Shown piece after piece: positions 35,498 through 44,443 of a DNA stretch of 64,000 nt (its first letter is position 1; the number at the start of each line of letters is the position of its first letter). The DNA comes from Thermasporomyces sp036564245. GTDB taxonomy: Bacteria; Actinomycetota; Actinomycetes; Propionibacteriales; Actinopolymorphaceae. A program made the translations under genes and the position numbers. The notes under the pieces were generated by a model. It was not told the DNA's origin, made no database searches, and was given only the letters and a program-made list of their open reading frames with translations. Location: NCBI GenBank assembly GCA_036564245.1, contig DATCKU010000076.1, positions 1 to 64,000 of the forward strand, written 5' to 3'.

Positions 35498-36454
35498 TCA
35501 GTCCTCCCGGTGTCGTAGCAGCAGGAAGTTGACGATGCTCACGATGGCGAGGGCAAGCGCGAGGAAGTACGACATCGCCGCGGCGTTGCCCATCCGGAAC
35601 GCCTGAAGACCCTCGTTCGCGATGTACATGAGTGCCGTTTGCGTCTGGTTGCCTGGGGCGCCCTGTGTGATGAGGTACGACTGGCCGAACATGTTGGCCG
35701 ACGCCAGGATCGTGATGACGATCACGAAGAGCAGGACCTGCCGCAGGCCCGGCAAGGTGACGTAGCGGAAGCGGGCCCAGCGCCCGGCGCCGTCCACCTT
35801 GGCCGCGTCGTAGAGGTCGGATGGGATGTCCTGGAGACCGGCGAGATAGATGACCGCGTTGAAACCCAGAGTCCACCAGACCGTAACGCCGACCAACGTC
35901 ACCCACACCCAGGGCTCGGCCGAGAGCCATGGCGTGTCGTCTGGCAAGCCGAGCTTTCCGAGCACGAAGTTGACCAGTCCCACATTGGCGTCGAGCAGGA
36001 ACCGCCACAGGACGCCGATGACCGCGATGCCGAGGACGAACGGCGCGAAGTAGATGGCACGGAAGATGTTCCTCCCGGGGAACTTCTCGTTCAGGATGAG
36101 CGCGATTCCCAAGGGGATGACGATGAGCGGTGGCACCGAGAAGAGGGTGAACTTCCCGGTCGCCACCATGCTCTGCCAGAACGGTTCGAACGTGCTCGAC
36201 TCGGGATCGAAGAGATTGATGTAGTTACGCAAGCCGACGAACGGCTTGTTGGGCAGCAGATAGTCCCAGTCGTGCAGGCTGATGTAGAGGCCGAAGAACG
36301 CCGGCACGAGCACGAAGATGCAGAACAGCACGAGGTAGGGCGCGAGGAAGAGATACGGCGTCAGCACCCCCTGGCTGCGGCGCCGAGTGGATTCCGCGGC
36401 CGCCGAGGTGGTTGCCGCGGAATCCACTCGTCTGCTCACCGTCGGCACACCCAT
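35498..36454 (-). CDS. Sugar ABC transporter permease (outer subunit, MalF-type)
   Basis: A 318-residue permease with a charged N-terminus, six helices beginning LTPYLFLAPYLVLFCIFVLVPAFFGLY, and an EAA loop YDAAKVDGAGRWARFRYVTLPGLRQVL. It pairs with the downstream MalG-type subunit and takes sugar from the binding protein encoded just before it (five-base gap). ATG at 36454 chosen because the longer upstream frame has no family match. Confidence 0.92.
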   Translation of the reverse strand: MGVPTVSRRVDSAATTSAAAESTRRRSQGVLTPYLFLAPYLVLFCIFVLVPAFFGLYISLHDWDYLLPNKPFVGLRNYINLFDPESSTFEPFWQSMVATGKFTLFSVPPLIVIPLGIALILNEKFPGRNIFRAIYFAPFVLGIAVIGVLWRFLLDANVGLVNFVLGKLGLPDDTPWLSAEPWVWVTLVGVTVWWTLGFNAVIYLAGLQDIPSDLYDAAKVDGAGRWARFRYVTLPGLRQVLLFVIVITILASANMFGQSYLITQGAPGNQTQTALMYIANEGLQAFRMGNAAAMSYFLALALAIVSIVNFLLLRHRED

Positions 36455-36459
36455 GTGGT

Positions 36460-37830
36460 TCAGGCTCCGTACTTCTCGCGGTTTTCCTTCAGGAGCTTGT
36501 TGGCCCGCTCGGTGGCTTCGTCCAGTGCCGACTTCGGGTCCTGCTTCAGCAGCAAGACCTTGTTGACGGCAGGCTCGACCGTTTGGCCGTAGACGTCCTG
36601 CACGCCAGGTACGGGCGGGAAGAACCTCACGTAGTCGAGCTCCTTGGCGAACTCCGCCTGCGCGGTCAGGTCGGCGAACTCTGTCGACTCCCGCACGCTG
36701 TTGCGTGCTGGCACCTGACCCGCCTTCGCCCACTCGAGCGAGTTCTTGCTGAGCCAGTTGATGAACACCTTCGCCGCGTCGATCCGGTTGCTGTCAGGTG
36801 TGCGCTGTCGTGGCAGCACCAGGTTGTGTGAGCCTGCCAATGCGGCCTTCTGCGACCCGATGACGGGCAGCTCGGTGACGCCCCAGTCGAGGTTCTCGAC
36901 CTCGTTAAAGGCGTTGATGTTCCACGGACCGTGCCACCAGAACGGATTCTTGCCGTTCTGGAATCCCACGAAGTCGGCTCCGGCACCCACGTTCTTCGGG
37001 CTGTAACCCTTCTTGATCAGGTTGACCAGCCAGGTCAGGCCCTCGATCGCCTCTGGGGAGTTGAACCTCGCCTCCGTGGCGTCCTCGTTGTACAGGTCGC
37101 CGCCGAACTGCCACACCAGGATCGGGAAGTGCGGCCAGGCACCAGGGAACACCCAGTGCGCCTGGATCCCGGCCCGCTTGAACTCCTCCAGTGCAGCCTC
37201 GTAGTCCTCGCGCGTCGTCGGTGGGTTCTCCGGATCGAGGCCGGCACGTGACATCGACGTCTTGTTGTAGAAGAACGCGATCGGGTGGACGTCGAGCGGA
37301 ATGCCGTACCTCTGACCCTTGTAGATGCCGGCCTGCCACACCGTCGACACGAAATCGGTCTCTTTGAGGTTGAGCGCCTCCGCGACGTCGTCGAGCGGAG
37401 CGACGACCCGCCGGGCGGCGTGCGTCGGAAGGTTCTCCAGGTGGATGATGCCGATGTCCGGCGCCCGTCCGCTCTGCACCGACGTGGCGAGCTTCTGGTA
37501 GTACTCCTCCCACGGATAGGCGCTCATCTTCACTTGGATGTTGTCGTGCTCTGCGTTGAACTGCCGGATCATCCGGCGCATGTACGGGCCGTCGCCGCCG
37601 GTGAGCCCGTTCCAGAACTGCAGCTCGACCTTCGGTCCCTTGTACTCCGTACCGCCGGTGCCGCTGCCGCTCTGCTCACGCAGGGCAGGGTTGTTCTGCG
37701 GCCCACCGCGGCAGCCTGCGAGCAGGCCGGCGACGGCGCCAGCGCCGAGGCCGAGGAACTGCTTGCGGCTAAGGCCACGTCCACGGTTGTCGGACACGCC
37801 TTGGTGGTTCGGCGAGCGAGTCATACTCAT
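36460..37830 (-). CDS. Extracellular sugar-binding lipoprotein (CUT1)
   Basis: A 456-residue solute-binding protein. The leader has a Tat-like RGLSRKQFLGLGAGAVAGLLAGC, ending at lipobox Cys40; an RK rather than RR pair means Sec export is equally possible. The mature part is the two-lobed SBP_1 fold (VELQFWNGLTGGDGPYMRRMIRQFNAEHDNIQVKM...WEEYYQKLATSVQSGRAPDIGIIHLENL, FFYNKTSMSRAGLDP). It captures an oligosaccharide, by operon context arabino-oligosaccharides. Its start overlaps the arabinofuranosidase stop by four bases. Confidence 0.92.
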   Translation of the reverse strand: MSMTRSPNHQGVSDNRGRGLSRKQFLGLGAGAVAGLLAGCRGGPQNNPALREQSGSGTGGTEYKGPKVELQFWNGLTGGDGPYMRRMIRQFNAEHDNIQVKMSAYPWEEYYQKLATSVQSGRAPDIGIIHLENLPTHAARRVVAPLDDVAEALNLKETDFVSTVWQAGIYKGQRYGIPLDVHPIAFFYNKTSMSRAGLDPENPPTTREDYEAALEEFKRAGIQAHWVFPGAWPHFPILVWQFGGDLYNEDATEARFNSPEAIEGLTWLVNLIKKGYSPKNVGAGADFVGFQNGKNPFWWHGPWNINAFNEVENLDWGVTELPVIGSQKAALAGSHNLVLPRQRTPDSNRIDAAKVFINWLSKNSLEWAKAGQVPARNSVRESTEFADLTAQAEFAKELDYVRFFPPVPGVQDVYGQTVEPAVNKVLLLKQDPKSALDEATERANKLLKENREKYGA

Positions 37831-39296
37831 GCTCCGATGTGGATGTCGAGCTGGGTGTACGAATGCGGTGGGAACTCGTAGCGAAGGGGTGCAGAGGCGG
37901 GTACCTTGCTCTCCTCGACCGTCACGGCGTCCGGACGTTCGAAGGAGTTCTGCACCGTCACACTCTCCCCGGTCACCAGACGAGACACGATCTCGCCGAC
38001 TGGCTTCGCGTCGCCGAACTGGATGTCAGCGGTCACGGCCTTGTCGGGTGAACGGTTGACCACGGAGACGACCACCCGACGTCCGTCAGCGTCTCGCGTC
38101 GCCGACACGTCCAGCACCTGGAACGGGCCGAGGTCGGCGATCCGGTGCGGCCAGGTCCCGTGAGCGTCGACGTGCTCGACCCGCTCCGAGTCGACGTACA
38201 CGTCGAGGGCGAGCTTCTGGGTGTGCTCAGCCGCAAGCCGCAGCGGGTGGTAGATCGTCTGCAGGAAGAGCCCATCGCTGTTGGTGACGATCGGCGCGAT
38301 GACGTTGACCATCTGCGCCAGGTTCGCGATCTTTACTGCGTTGCAATGGCGTACGAACGCGTTGAGGTATGTGGCGACTGCCAGCGCGTCGGAGAGGTTG
38401 TAACGCTCCTCCAGCTGGTTGTCGCGGTTGCGGAACCAAACGTTCCATTCGTCGTATGCCACGTAGACCGGGCGCTCCACCTTCTGCAGGTAACGCGCCC
38501 GATCGATCAGCGTCTGGCAGGTCGCGAGCGCCCGCTCCACCTGGTGGGGTTCGAGCACGTTCGTCCAGTAGTCGTCGGACCCTGTGTAGATGTGGATGCT
38601 GTGGTAGTCCACGTACTTCACAAGGCCGTCGATCACGATCCGGTCCCACTCGGACCAGCCGTTGAGACCGCAGGAGACCAGGATGATGTCCGGATCGAGC
38701 CGACGTAGGGCCTTCGCCCAACGTGCCGCCTTCGCGACGTACTCCTCCGCAGACAGATTGCCGATCTGCCAGTCGCCGTACATCTCATTGCCAAGGCCCC
38801 AGTAGCGCACCCCGTACGGTTCCTCACGCCCGTTGGCACGACGTCGATTTGCCCAGTACGTGTTCTCTTTCCCGTTGCAGTACTCGACCCACGCGAGCGC
38901 TTCGTCGAGCGTACCTGTGCCCATGTTGAGGCAGATGTAGGGCTCGGTGCCGAGCGCGGCGCAGTACGCCAGGAACTCGTCGGTGCCGAACCGGTTGGAC
39001 TCGACCGTGTCCCAGGCGAGCTCGGGACGGCTGGGCCGCTCGTCACGAGGCCCGATTCCGTCCATCCAGTGATAGTTGCTGACGAAGTTGCCACCGGGCC
39101 AACGGAGCAACGGCATGCGCAATGGCTTGGCCGCCTCGAGGACATCACGTCGGAAGCCGTTCTCGTCGGCGAGCTCCGACCCCTCGTCGAAGACCCCACC
39201 GTAGATGCACCGGCCGAGATGCTCGACGAATCCACCGAAGATTCGGCGGTCGACTTCGCCGATCGTACGATCGAGGTCGATTTTGATGAGACTCAC
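37827..39296 (-). CDS. GH51 alpha-L-arabinofuranosidase (intracellular)
   Basis: A 489-residue retaining glycosidase: FGGFVEHLGRCIYGGVFDEGS, RMPLLRWPGGNFVSNYHW, the acid/base Glu in YWGLGNEMYGDWQ, and the nucleophile Glu in YVAYDEWNVWF. A C-terminal beta-sandwich follows. It releases terminal alpha-L-arabinofuranose from imported oligosaccharides. No signal peptide, so it works in the cytosol on what the ABC transporter brings in. GTG at 39296 follows GAGGAGAAAGCAC, a strong site, and overlaps the LacI stop by four bases (GTGA). Confidence 0.94.
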   Translation of the reverse strand: MSLIKIDLDRTIGEVDRRIFGGFVEHLGRCIYGGVFDEGSELADENGFRRDVLEAAKPLRMPLLRWPGGNFVSNYHWMDGIGPRDERPSRPELAWDTVESNRFGTDEFLAYCAALGTEPYICLNMGTGTLDEALAWVEYCNGKENTYWANRRRANGREEPYGVRYWGLGNEMYGDWQIGNLSAEEYVAKAARWAKALRRLDPDIILVSCGLNGWSEWDRIVIDGLVKYVDYHSIHIYTGSDDYWTNVLEPHQVERALATCQTLIDRARYLQKVERPVYVAYDEWNVWFRNRDNQLEERYNLSDALAVATYLNAFVRHCNAVKIANLAQMVNVIAPIVTNSDGLFLQTIYHPLRLAAEHTQKLALDVYVDSERVEHVDAHGTWPHRIADLGPFQVLDVSATRDADGRRVVVSVVNRSPDKAVTADIQFGDAKPVGEIVSRLVTGESVTVQNSFERPDAVTVEESKVPASAPLRYEFPPHSYTQLDIHIGA

Positions 39297-40375
39297 GTGC
39301 TTTCTCCTCGTACTGCAGTTGACTGTCGTTCGACGAGATGGACAGGGAGCAGGGTCCGAACCGACCGCTGCGGCGGCTCGGCAAGGTTTTCCTGCAAGGA
39401 GTTCCGGCTTGCGCTCTGGATCCGTTCGAGCAGCAGTGCAACGGCGCGCTCGCCGGTCTCGTAGAAGGGAACGTGCACCGAGGTCAGTGGTGGCCGCAGA
39501 TGCGCCGACTGGGGCAGGTCGTCGCAGCCGACAACCGAGCAATCCTGCGGCACGCGGCGGCCAAGGTGGTCGAGCGCGGAGAGCACGCCGATGGCGAGCA
39601 GGTCGTTCTGCGCGAAGATCGCCGTCACGTCCGGGGCCCTTTCCAGCAACGTGCATGTCGCGTCGTACCCCGCCTGCGCATCCCATCCCGCCTCGACGAC
39701 AAGCGACTCGTCGACCGGGATGCCCGCGGCTTCGAGGGCGGCCCGGTATCCGCGTAGCCGGCTGGCGACCACCCGACGGCGCATCGGTCCTGTGATCGTT
39801 CCGATCCTCCGATGCCCAAGTTGTATGAGGTGCTCTGTTGCCAGCTGGCCGGTGCGGGCGTGATCGGAGCCCACGACGGGAACCCCGCCACCAGGAACGT
39901 GATGCATGCTGACTGCAGGAACTCGGTTGCGCAACAGCCTGGCGACGGCTCTGTCGTGCTCGAGGCTTGGCGCGGCCGTGATGATGCCATCGACCCTGCG
40001 TTCCAGCAGCAACCTGACGTAGCTCTCGGGCTTTTCCTTCGTGGTCGTCGACGATCCGTGGCCTGCCGCCGAACTGTGGGCCATCACGATCAACACGACG
40101 TGACCTCTCCTGCGCGCCTCACGCTCTGCAGCGACGACGAACTGCGCAAGCACCCAGTCGGAAAGGTCGTCGGCGACGATGCCGATCGCGTACGTCGACT
40201 TGGTGACCAGGCTTCTCGCCACTGCGTTCGGCACGTAGCCGAGCTCGGCGGCCGCGGCAAGGATGCGTTCCTGCGTTCGTTCGGCGACCACTCCCTTCTG
40301 ACCGTTGAGCACTTTGCTCGCGGTCTGGAAGCTCACGCCGGCGCGAGCCGCTACATCCTTCAGCGACACGTACAC
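39293..40375 (-). CDS. LacI-family repressor of the arabinoside operon
   Basis: A 360-residue regulator: N-terminal HTH VSLKDVAARAGVSFQTASKVLNG with the hinge ERILAAAAELGYVPNAVARSLV, and a periplasmic-binding-like sugar domain (TYAIGIVADDLSDWVLAQFVVAAEREARRRGHVV...VVGCDDLPQSAHLRPPLTSV). It is the first gene of the five-gene operon and coupled to the arabinofuranosidase by a 4-base overlap. A perfect palindrome 27 bases before its start, overlapping the promoter, makes autoregulation very likely; the inducer is probably arabinose or an arabino-oligosaccharide. GTG at 40375 preferred; a second GTG two codons later. Confidence 0.93.
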   Translation of the reverse strand: MYVSLKDVAARAGVSFQTASKVLNGQKGVVAERTQERILAAAAELGYVPNAVARSLVTKSTYAIGIVADDLSDWVLAQFVVAAEREARRRGHVVLIVMAHSSAAGHGSSTTTKEKPESYVRLLLERRVDGIITAAPSLEHDRAVARLLRNRVPAVSMHHVPGGGVPVVGSDHARTGQLATEHLIQLGHRRIGTITGPMRRRVVASRLRGYRAALEAAGIPVDESLVVEAGWDAQAGYDATCTLLERAPDVTAIFAQNDLLAIGVLSALDHLGRRVPQDCSVVGCDDLPQSAHLRPPLTSVHVPFYETGERAVALLLERIQSASRNSLQENLAEPPQRSVRTLLPVHLVERQSTAVRGEST

Positions 40376-40401
40376 GGCCCACCTCGACGTGATCACGCTC
40401 C

Positions 40402-40423
40402 GTTACGCGAACGTTCGCGTAAC
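40402..40423. promoter_or_regulatory. LacI operator, perfect 22-bp palindrome
   Basis: The half-site GTTACGCGAAC (40402-40412) is followed by its exact reverse complement to 40423, with the central CG of LacI-family operators. It begins inside the -10 box of the promoter at 40422-40451 and lies 27 bases before the lacI-type start, ideal for repression. Confidence 0.9.
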
Positions 40424-40451
40424 TATCGGTCGGTCGGAAGTCACCTGTCAA
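40422..40451 (-). promoter_or_regulatory. Promoter of the arabinoside operon
   Basis: On the minus strand, TTGACA (40451-40446) is a consensus -35; an 18-base spacer leads to GATAGT (40427-40422), a good -10. The palindromic operator overlaps the last two bases of the -10 and the expected start site. Confidence 0.75.
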
Positions 40452-40891
40452 GGCGTACGTACGGATCCGGTCGCGCATGGGCGGTTTCACGCTGATCTGC
40501 TGTTCAGCGATGTGAACTGCCATCTCCTGTCGATCGACTGCTCCACGCCTACCGCTCCTGGCGTACGCCCGCAGAAGTGGCCCCGGCCTGCTCCGCTCCT
40601 CCTCAACGAAGGAGTATGGACCTTCATTGATTACGTCCCATTGCTTGCGATAGCCGGCGCCACTCGCATCTCGCCACCACTGGCCGTGCTGCGCCAGCGT
40701 TTCTGGCGCCAGGCCACATACCTAAGGCGGCCGGTCCGCCGGTTCGAAGGTTTGGCTGGCGGTGTGGCTTTGGCGCCGAGGCGCGTCACTCGACAGGTCA
40801 TGGGTCAACACATCGGCCTGACTGCGTGCCTCATGAGTCGTTTGGTCAAGTCTGCTTGGCGGTTTGTGGTTGGCAGGTTCTCCCCGAACTC
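40452..40891. other. Intergenic region between LacI operon and HNH gene
   Basis: About 440 bases with no gene that I trust; the open frames lack codon bias and family character. A perfect hairpin, GCGCCAG (40691-40697) with CTGGCGC (40703-40709) around CGTTT, lies in the middle. Composition is more mixed than in the genes, so it may contain decayed sequence. Confidence 0.5.
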
Positions 40892-40921
40892 TTGCCCGCG
40901 GTGATCACCAAAACCTATAAT
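40892..40921 (+). promoter_or_regulatory. Promoter of HNH gene, leaderless type
   Basis: TTGCCC (40892-40897), an 18-base spacer and a perfect TATAAT (40916-40921). The ATG at 40929 begins eight bases after the -10 box, so transcription would start at or next to the start codon and give a leaderless mRNA. No ribosome site is present upstream of the ATG. Confidence 0.75.
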
Positions 40922-40928
40922 CGAACAC

Positions 40929-43361
40929 ATGAGCGATAGCTGGGAGGATGCTGTCACTGACGCCAGCCAGCTTGCTGGTGGCGCCGACAGTGACGGTGGC
41001 CGTGGGCACGTTCACGGCAGCCGCGTCAGCGGCGACCGGGTTGACCGCGGCCGTGTGGGCGGCGCCACCGGCACCGCAAGCGGCTACGTTAGCGGTCACC
41101 GCATTGACGGTGGCGGCACTCCCCACAACGCCCGTGGCGGCGGCGCCGGTGATGGTGTTGGTGGCGGTGGCACTTCCCACGACGCCGGCGGCGTCGGCGC
41201 TGAGGGTTTCGACGGTCCGACGGCGAGCGTTGGAGCATCGTCGAGCCTGGTTGACGGCAGCAACGGCGACCGCAGAGGCGACGGCACCAGCGACGTCCGT
41301 CGCCGGTCGGGGAGGGTGTCGCCGCTGCCGGAGGGGATCGACCGGATGCCGGCTGGTGTGGAGTTGGCCAGGGTGTGCACCGAGGTCGACGTTGCCTCGT
41401 GTAACGGCTACGAGCTAGAAGCTGTGATCGCCGGGCTCCGCCGGGTGATCCGCTGGCTGGAGGCCTCGTGTCTTACCGCCGTCGCCGAGCTGGCGCATGC
41501 CCGCGGCGGGGGTGGGCCGGATGCCGACCCGGGCCGGCTCGACGAGCCGGACCCAGACGCCTCTGCCCTACTCGAACCACTGCTGTGCTGGACCGGGCAC
41601 GCCGCAGCCCGCTACACCGCCATCGCCCTGATCCTCACCCGCTACGCCCCCAACACGCTCACCGCGCTGCGCGACGGCAGAATCGAACTCGCCGCCGCCA
41701 GGGTGATCGCCGAACGCATGCTATGGCTAGAAACCGACCAGCTCCGCCACAGACTCGACCAGGTGATCTTCCCCGACGCCTACACCATCCCCGCCGTCCT
41801 CCCGCTGCGCGACTACATCGAACACCAGATCATCACACTCGACCCCGAAGCCGCCCAACGCCGCCGCCACCACGCCATCAACTCCCGCGGCTTCGACCTG
41901 TTCCCCACCACCGACGGAGCAGCCAACCTCAGAGTCCGCGACATCCCAGCCGAACACGCCGCCGAAGCCGCCGCCTACGTCGACGCCATCGCCCGCAGCA
42001 TGAAAGCCACCGGCGACACCCGCACCCTGCAACAACTCAAAGCCGACATCGCCACCGCCCTCCTCTCAGGCACCGCCACCATCACACCCTGCAACGGCCA
42101 CACCACCCACCCCAACCCCGACACAGACACCGCATCCGACGTTGACAGGGACGTCGCCCAAGACCCCACCAGAAGCGCCAACGCACGCCTTGAAAGCGTC
42201 AGCGCACGCCTCGACAGCAGCTGTGTCAGCGCAGGACCCGACAGGGACACGGGCCGTGACAGGGACGCTGACACACCCGCCGCTTCGGCTGCCGACAGCA
42301 GCACACAAACCGGTGCTGACAGGGACGCTGACATAGACCTCGACCCGAGTGTCCACGCCCCCGTCGACACCGCTCCGGCCGAGACGGTCGCGAACACCGA
42401 CACCACCACTACCGGCGTAGCCGCCGCTGGTGTCGGCGGGTGTGTACACAACCAGTGCGCACACGACGTCGACCACCCGCCCGGCTGCGGCTGCCCCGAC
42501 TGCACACCACCAGACCCCCACGCCTGGCAACAGGTCTGGAACACCCACTACAACAACCAGGCCGCAACAGCCCTACCAGCCACCACCAGCAACGGAGACG
42601 ACGACCCGGGCACGTGCAGCAGCCCAAAAACCGACAGCCACCACCAGCCACCACCACCACAGCCGGTACCACCGACACCACCACCACAGCCGGTACTACC
42701 AGCACAGCGGCAACCACACCAGCCAGACACTCAACCTGCCGAACACCACCACGACGGGGACCGGCAGCAGCCCTGGCACGCCCACCACGTGCGAGGAGTA
42801 CGCGCACGCATCACCATGACCGTACCCCTGACCACCCTGGCCCGCCTATCCCAACAACCCGCCACCCTCGCCGGTGTGGGCCCCATCGTCGCCGAAGCCG
42901 CCCGCCAAATCACCCTCAACCACCTCGACAACCCCAACGCCACCTACAGCCTCGCCATCACCCACCCCCACACCGGACAACTCCTCTCCCTCCACCCCAT
43001 GCCCCACCGCTACCTCCGCGGCCTACACCGCCACCTCATCCAAACCCTCCACCAACACTGCACCTTCACCTACTGCCGCCAACCCGCCGAAACCTGCGAC
43101 ATCGACCACACCACCCCCTACCACCACACCCACACCACCACCCCCACCGACACCTCACCCCTCTGCCGACGCCACCACCGCCTCAAAACCAACCACCACT
43201 GGACCCTCACCCAACCCCAACCCGGCTACCTGGTCTGGACCGACCCCCACGGCCGCACCTACACCACCACCCCACCACCACTCACCCACCCCACAACCAC
43301 CGACGACTTCGACCTACCACAAACCAAACAACCAGAAGACAACGAGCCCTCACCCGTCTAA
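40929..43361 (+). CDS. DUF222/HNH endonuclease domain protein (13E12-type), elongated
   Basis: An 810-residue protein, well above the usual 400-550. Residues 1-110 are a Gly/Asp/Ser-rich low-complexity head. A DUF222 helical domain follows (about 140-385, VELARVCTEVDVASCNGYELEAVIAGLRRVIRWLEASCL...). Then comes a 230-residue low-complexity Asp/Thr/Pro linker with repeated DRD units. The C-terminal HNH nuclease ends in TYCRQPAETCDIDHTTPYHH...LCRRHHRLKTNHHW, which supplies the Cys pairs and the catalytic His. The family is multicopy in actinobacteria with unknown role. The 3' half uses C almost exclusively at third positions, unlike neighbours. Leaderless-type promoter upstream. Confidence 0.85.
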   Translation: MSDSWEDAVTDASQLAGGADSDGGRGHVHGSRVSGDRVDRGRVGGATGTASGYVSGHRIDGGGTPHNARGGGAGDGVGGGGTSHDAGGVGAEGFDGPTASVGASSSLVDGSNGDRRGDGTSDVRRRSGRVSPLPEGIDRMPAGVELARVCTEVDVASCNGYELEAVIAGLRRVIRWLEASCLTAVAELAHARGGGGPDADPGRLDEPDPDASALLEPLLCWTGHAAARYTAIALILTRYAPNTLTALRDGRIELAAARVIAERMLWLETDQLRHRLDQVIFPDAYTIPAVLPLRDYIEHQIITLDPEAAQRRRHHAINSRGFDLFPTTDGAANLRVRDIPAEHAAEAAAYVDAIARSMKATGDTRTLQQLKADIATALLSGTATITPCNGHTTHPNPDTDTASDVDRDVAQDPTRSANARLESVSARLDSSCVSAGPDRDTGRDRDADTPAASAADSSTQTGADRDADIDLDPSVHAPVDTAPAETVANTDTTTTGVAAAGVGGCVHNQCAHDVDHPPGCGCPDCTPPDPHAWQQVWNTHYNNQAATALPATTSNGDDDPGTCSSPKTDSHHQPPPPQPVPPTPPPQPVLPAQRQPHQPDTQPAEHHHDGDRQQPWHAHHVRGVRARITMTVPLTTLARLSQQPATLAGVGPIVAEAARQITLNHLDNPNATYSLAITHPHTGQLLSLHPMPHRYLRGLHRHLIQTLHQHCTFTYCRQPAETCDIDHTTPYHHTHTTTPTDTSPLCRRHHRLKTNHHWTLTQPQPGYLVWTDPHGRTYTTTPPPLTHPTTTDDFDLPQTKQPEDNEPSPV

Positions 43362-43415
43362 GGAAGGAAAGACGAACAGGTGGAGCCAAGCGAGTAGTCT
43401 CAGCGCCGGCCACGA

Positions 43416-43450
43416 CGTCAGCAAACGGCGGGCACGCCGTCAGCAAACGG
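43416..43450. repeat. Short direct repeat between convergent genes
   Basis: CGTCAGCAAACGG occurs at 43416-43428 and 43438-43450, period 22 bases, in the 100-base gap between the HNH gene and the converging dehydratase. Role unknown. Confidence 0.6.
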
Positions 43451-43461
43451 ACTGCACGATG

Positions 43462-44427
43462 TCAGGAGAGCGCGCCTACGATGTGGGCAAACCGCGCTGC
43501 CGAGATGTTGCCACCCGTGAGCACGACACCGATCCGGTCGGCGGGCATCGGCGCCCGACCAGCAAGTAGGGCGGCAAGTCCAACAGCACCACTCGGTTCA
43601 AGGACGATTTTCAGGCGTTCGAACGCCGTCACCATGGCGTGGCGGATCTCATCGTCCGGCACCAGCACCACATCGTCGACGAGATGCCGATTGATCGAGA
43701 AGGTCAACTCCCCCGGAATGCTGGCGGCAAGGCCATCCGCGATGGTCCGTGAGACCGGCACCGAAACACGGGTCCCCGCGAGAAGGGAGCGCTTCGTGTC
43801 GTCTGCCGTTTCAGGTTCTACACCGATCACCCGCAGTCCAGGGCGCAGCGCCTTCGCAACGGTTGCGCAGCCCGCAATCAGCCCACCGCCACCTATCGGA
43901 ACGACGAGCATGTCCAGATCCGGTACCTCTTCCAGCAGCTCGAGCGCGACCGTCCCCTGACCTGCGATCACGTTCACATCGTCGTACGGCGGAATGATCG
44001 TCAGGTGTCGTTCCGCCGCCAACGTACGTGCCAACGCCAGCCGATCCTGGGTGTAGCGGTCGTACGGCACGATCTCAGCTCCATAGCCTTTCGTCGCCGC
44101 CAGTTTCTCCGGCGGTGCGTCTGCAGGCATGCCGATGGTGGCTTTCGTGCCGACGATCTGCGCGGCGAGAGCAACCGCCTGGGCGTGATTTCCTGACGAA
44201 AAGCTGATGACGCCATCATCGAGCTGACGTTGGTCCAGCCGGGACAAGGCATTGAACGCGCCGCGAAGCTTGAACGCCCCAATACGCTGGAAGTTCTCGC
44301 ATTTGAAGAACAGCCGAGCCCGCACGACCTCATCGAGATGCCGTGACGTCATCACCGGCGTTCGATGAATGACGTCCGCAAGGCGGCTGTGTGCGGAGCG
44401 TACGTCGTCGAGGGTCACGATCTCCAT
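43462..44427 (-). CDS. PLP-dependent threonine/serine dehydratase (serine racemase-like)
   Basis: A 321-residue fold-type II PLP enzyme: Schiff-base Lys in KCENFQRIGAFKLRGAFNAL, SSGNHAQAVALAA, the phosphate-binding glycine loop VVPIGGGGLIAG, and the C-terminal LTGGNIS. It lacks the ACT domain of biosynthetic threonine deaminases, which places it with catabolic threonine/serine dehydratases, serine racemases and threo-3-hydroxyaspartate ammonia-lyases. It follows the threonine-synthase-like gene by 16 bases, so the two probably act together. Confidence 0.88.
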   Translation of the reverse strand: MEIVTLDDVRSAHSRLADVIHRTPVMTSRHLDEVVRARLFFKCENFQRIGAFKLRGAFNALSRLDQRQLDDGVISFSSGNHAQAVALAAQIVGTKATIGMPADAPPEKLAATKGYGAEIVPYDRYTQDRLALARTLAAERHLTIIPPYDDVNVIAGQGTVALELLEEVPDLDMLVVPIGGGGLIAGCATVAKALRPGLRVIGVEPETADDTKRSLLAGTRVSVPVSRTIADGLAASIPGELTFSINRHLVDDVVLVPDDEIRHAMVTAFERLKIVLEPSGAVGLAALLAGRAPMPADRIGVVLTGGNISAARFAHIVGALS

Positions 44428-44443
44428 GACATGGTCGCTTTCG

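Noticed and set aside
40736..40756. GGTTCGAAG resembling a tRNA T-loop
   Set aside because: No acceptor, D or anticodon stems can be drawn around it.
40305..40904. Open plus-strand frame in the gap between the LacI operon and the HNH gene
   Set aside because: It begins inside the LacI gene on the other strand, lacks a ribosome site, and has no recognisable domain or normal codon bias.
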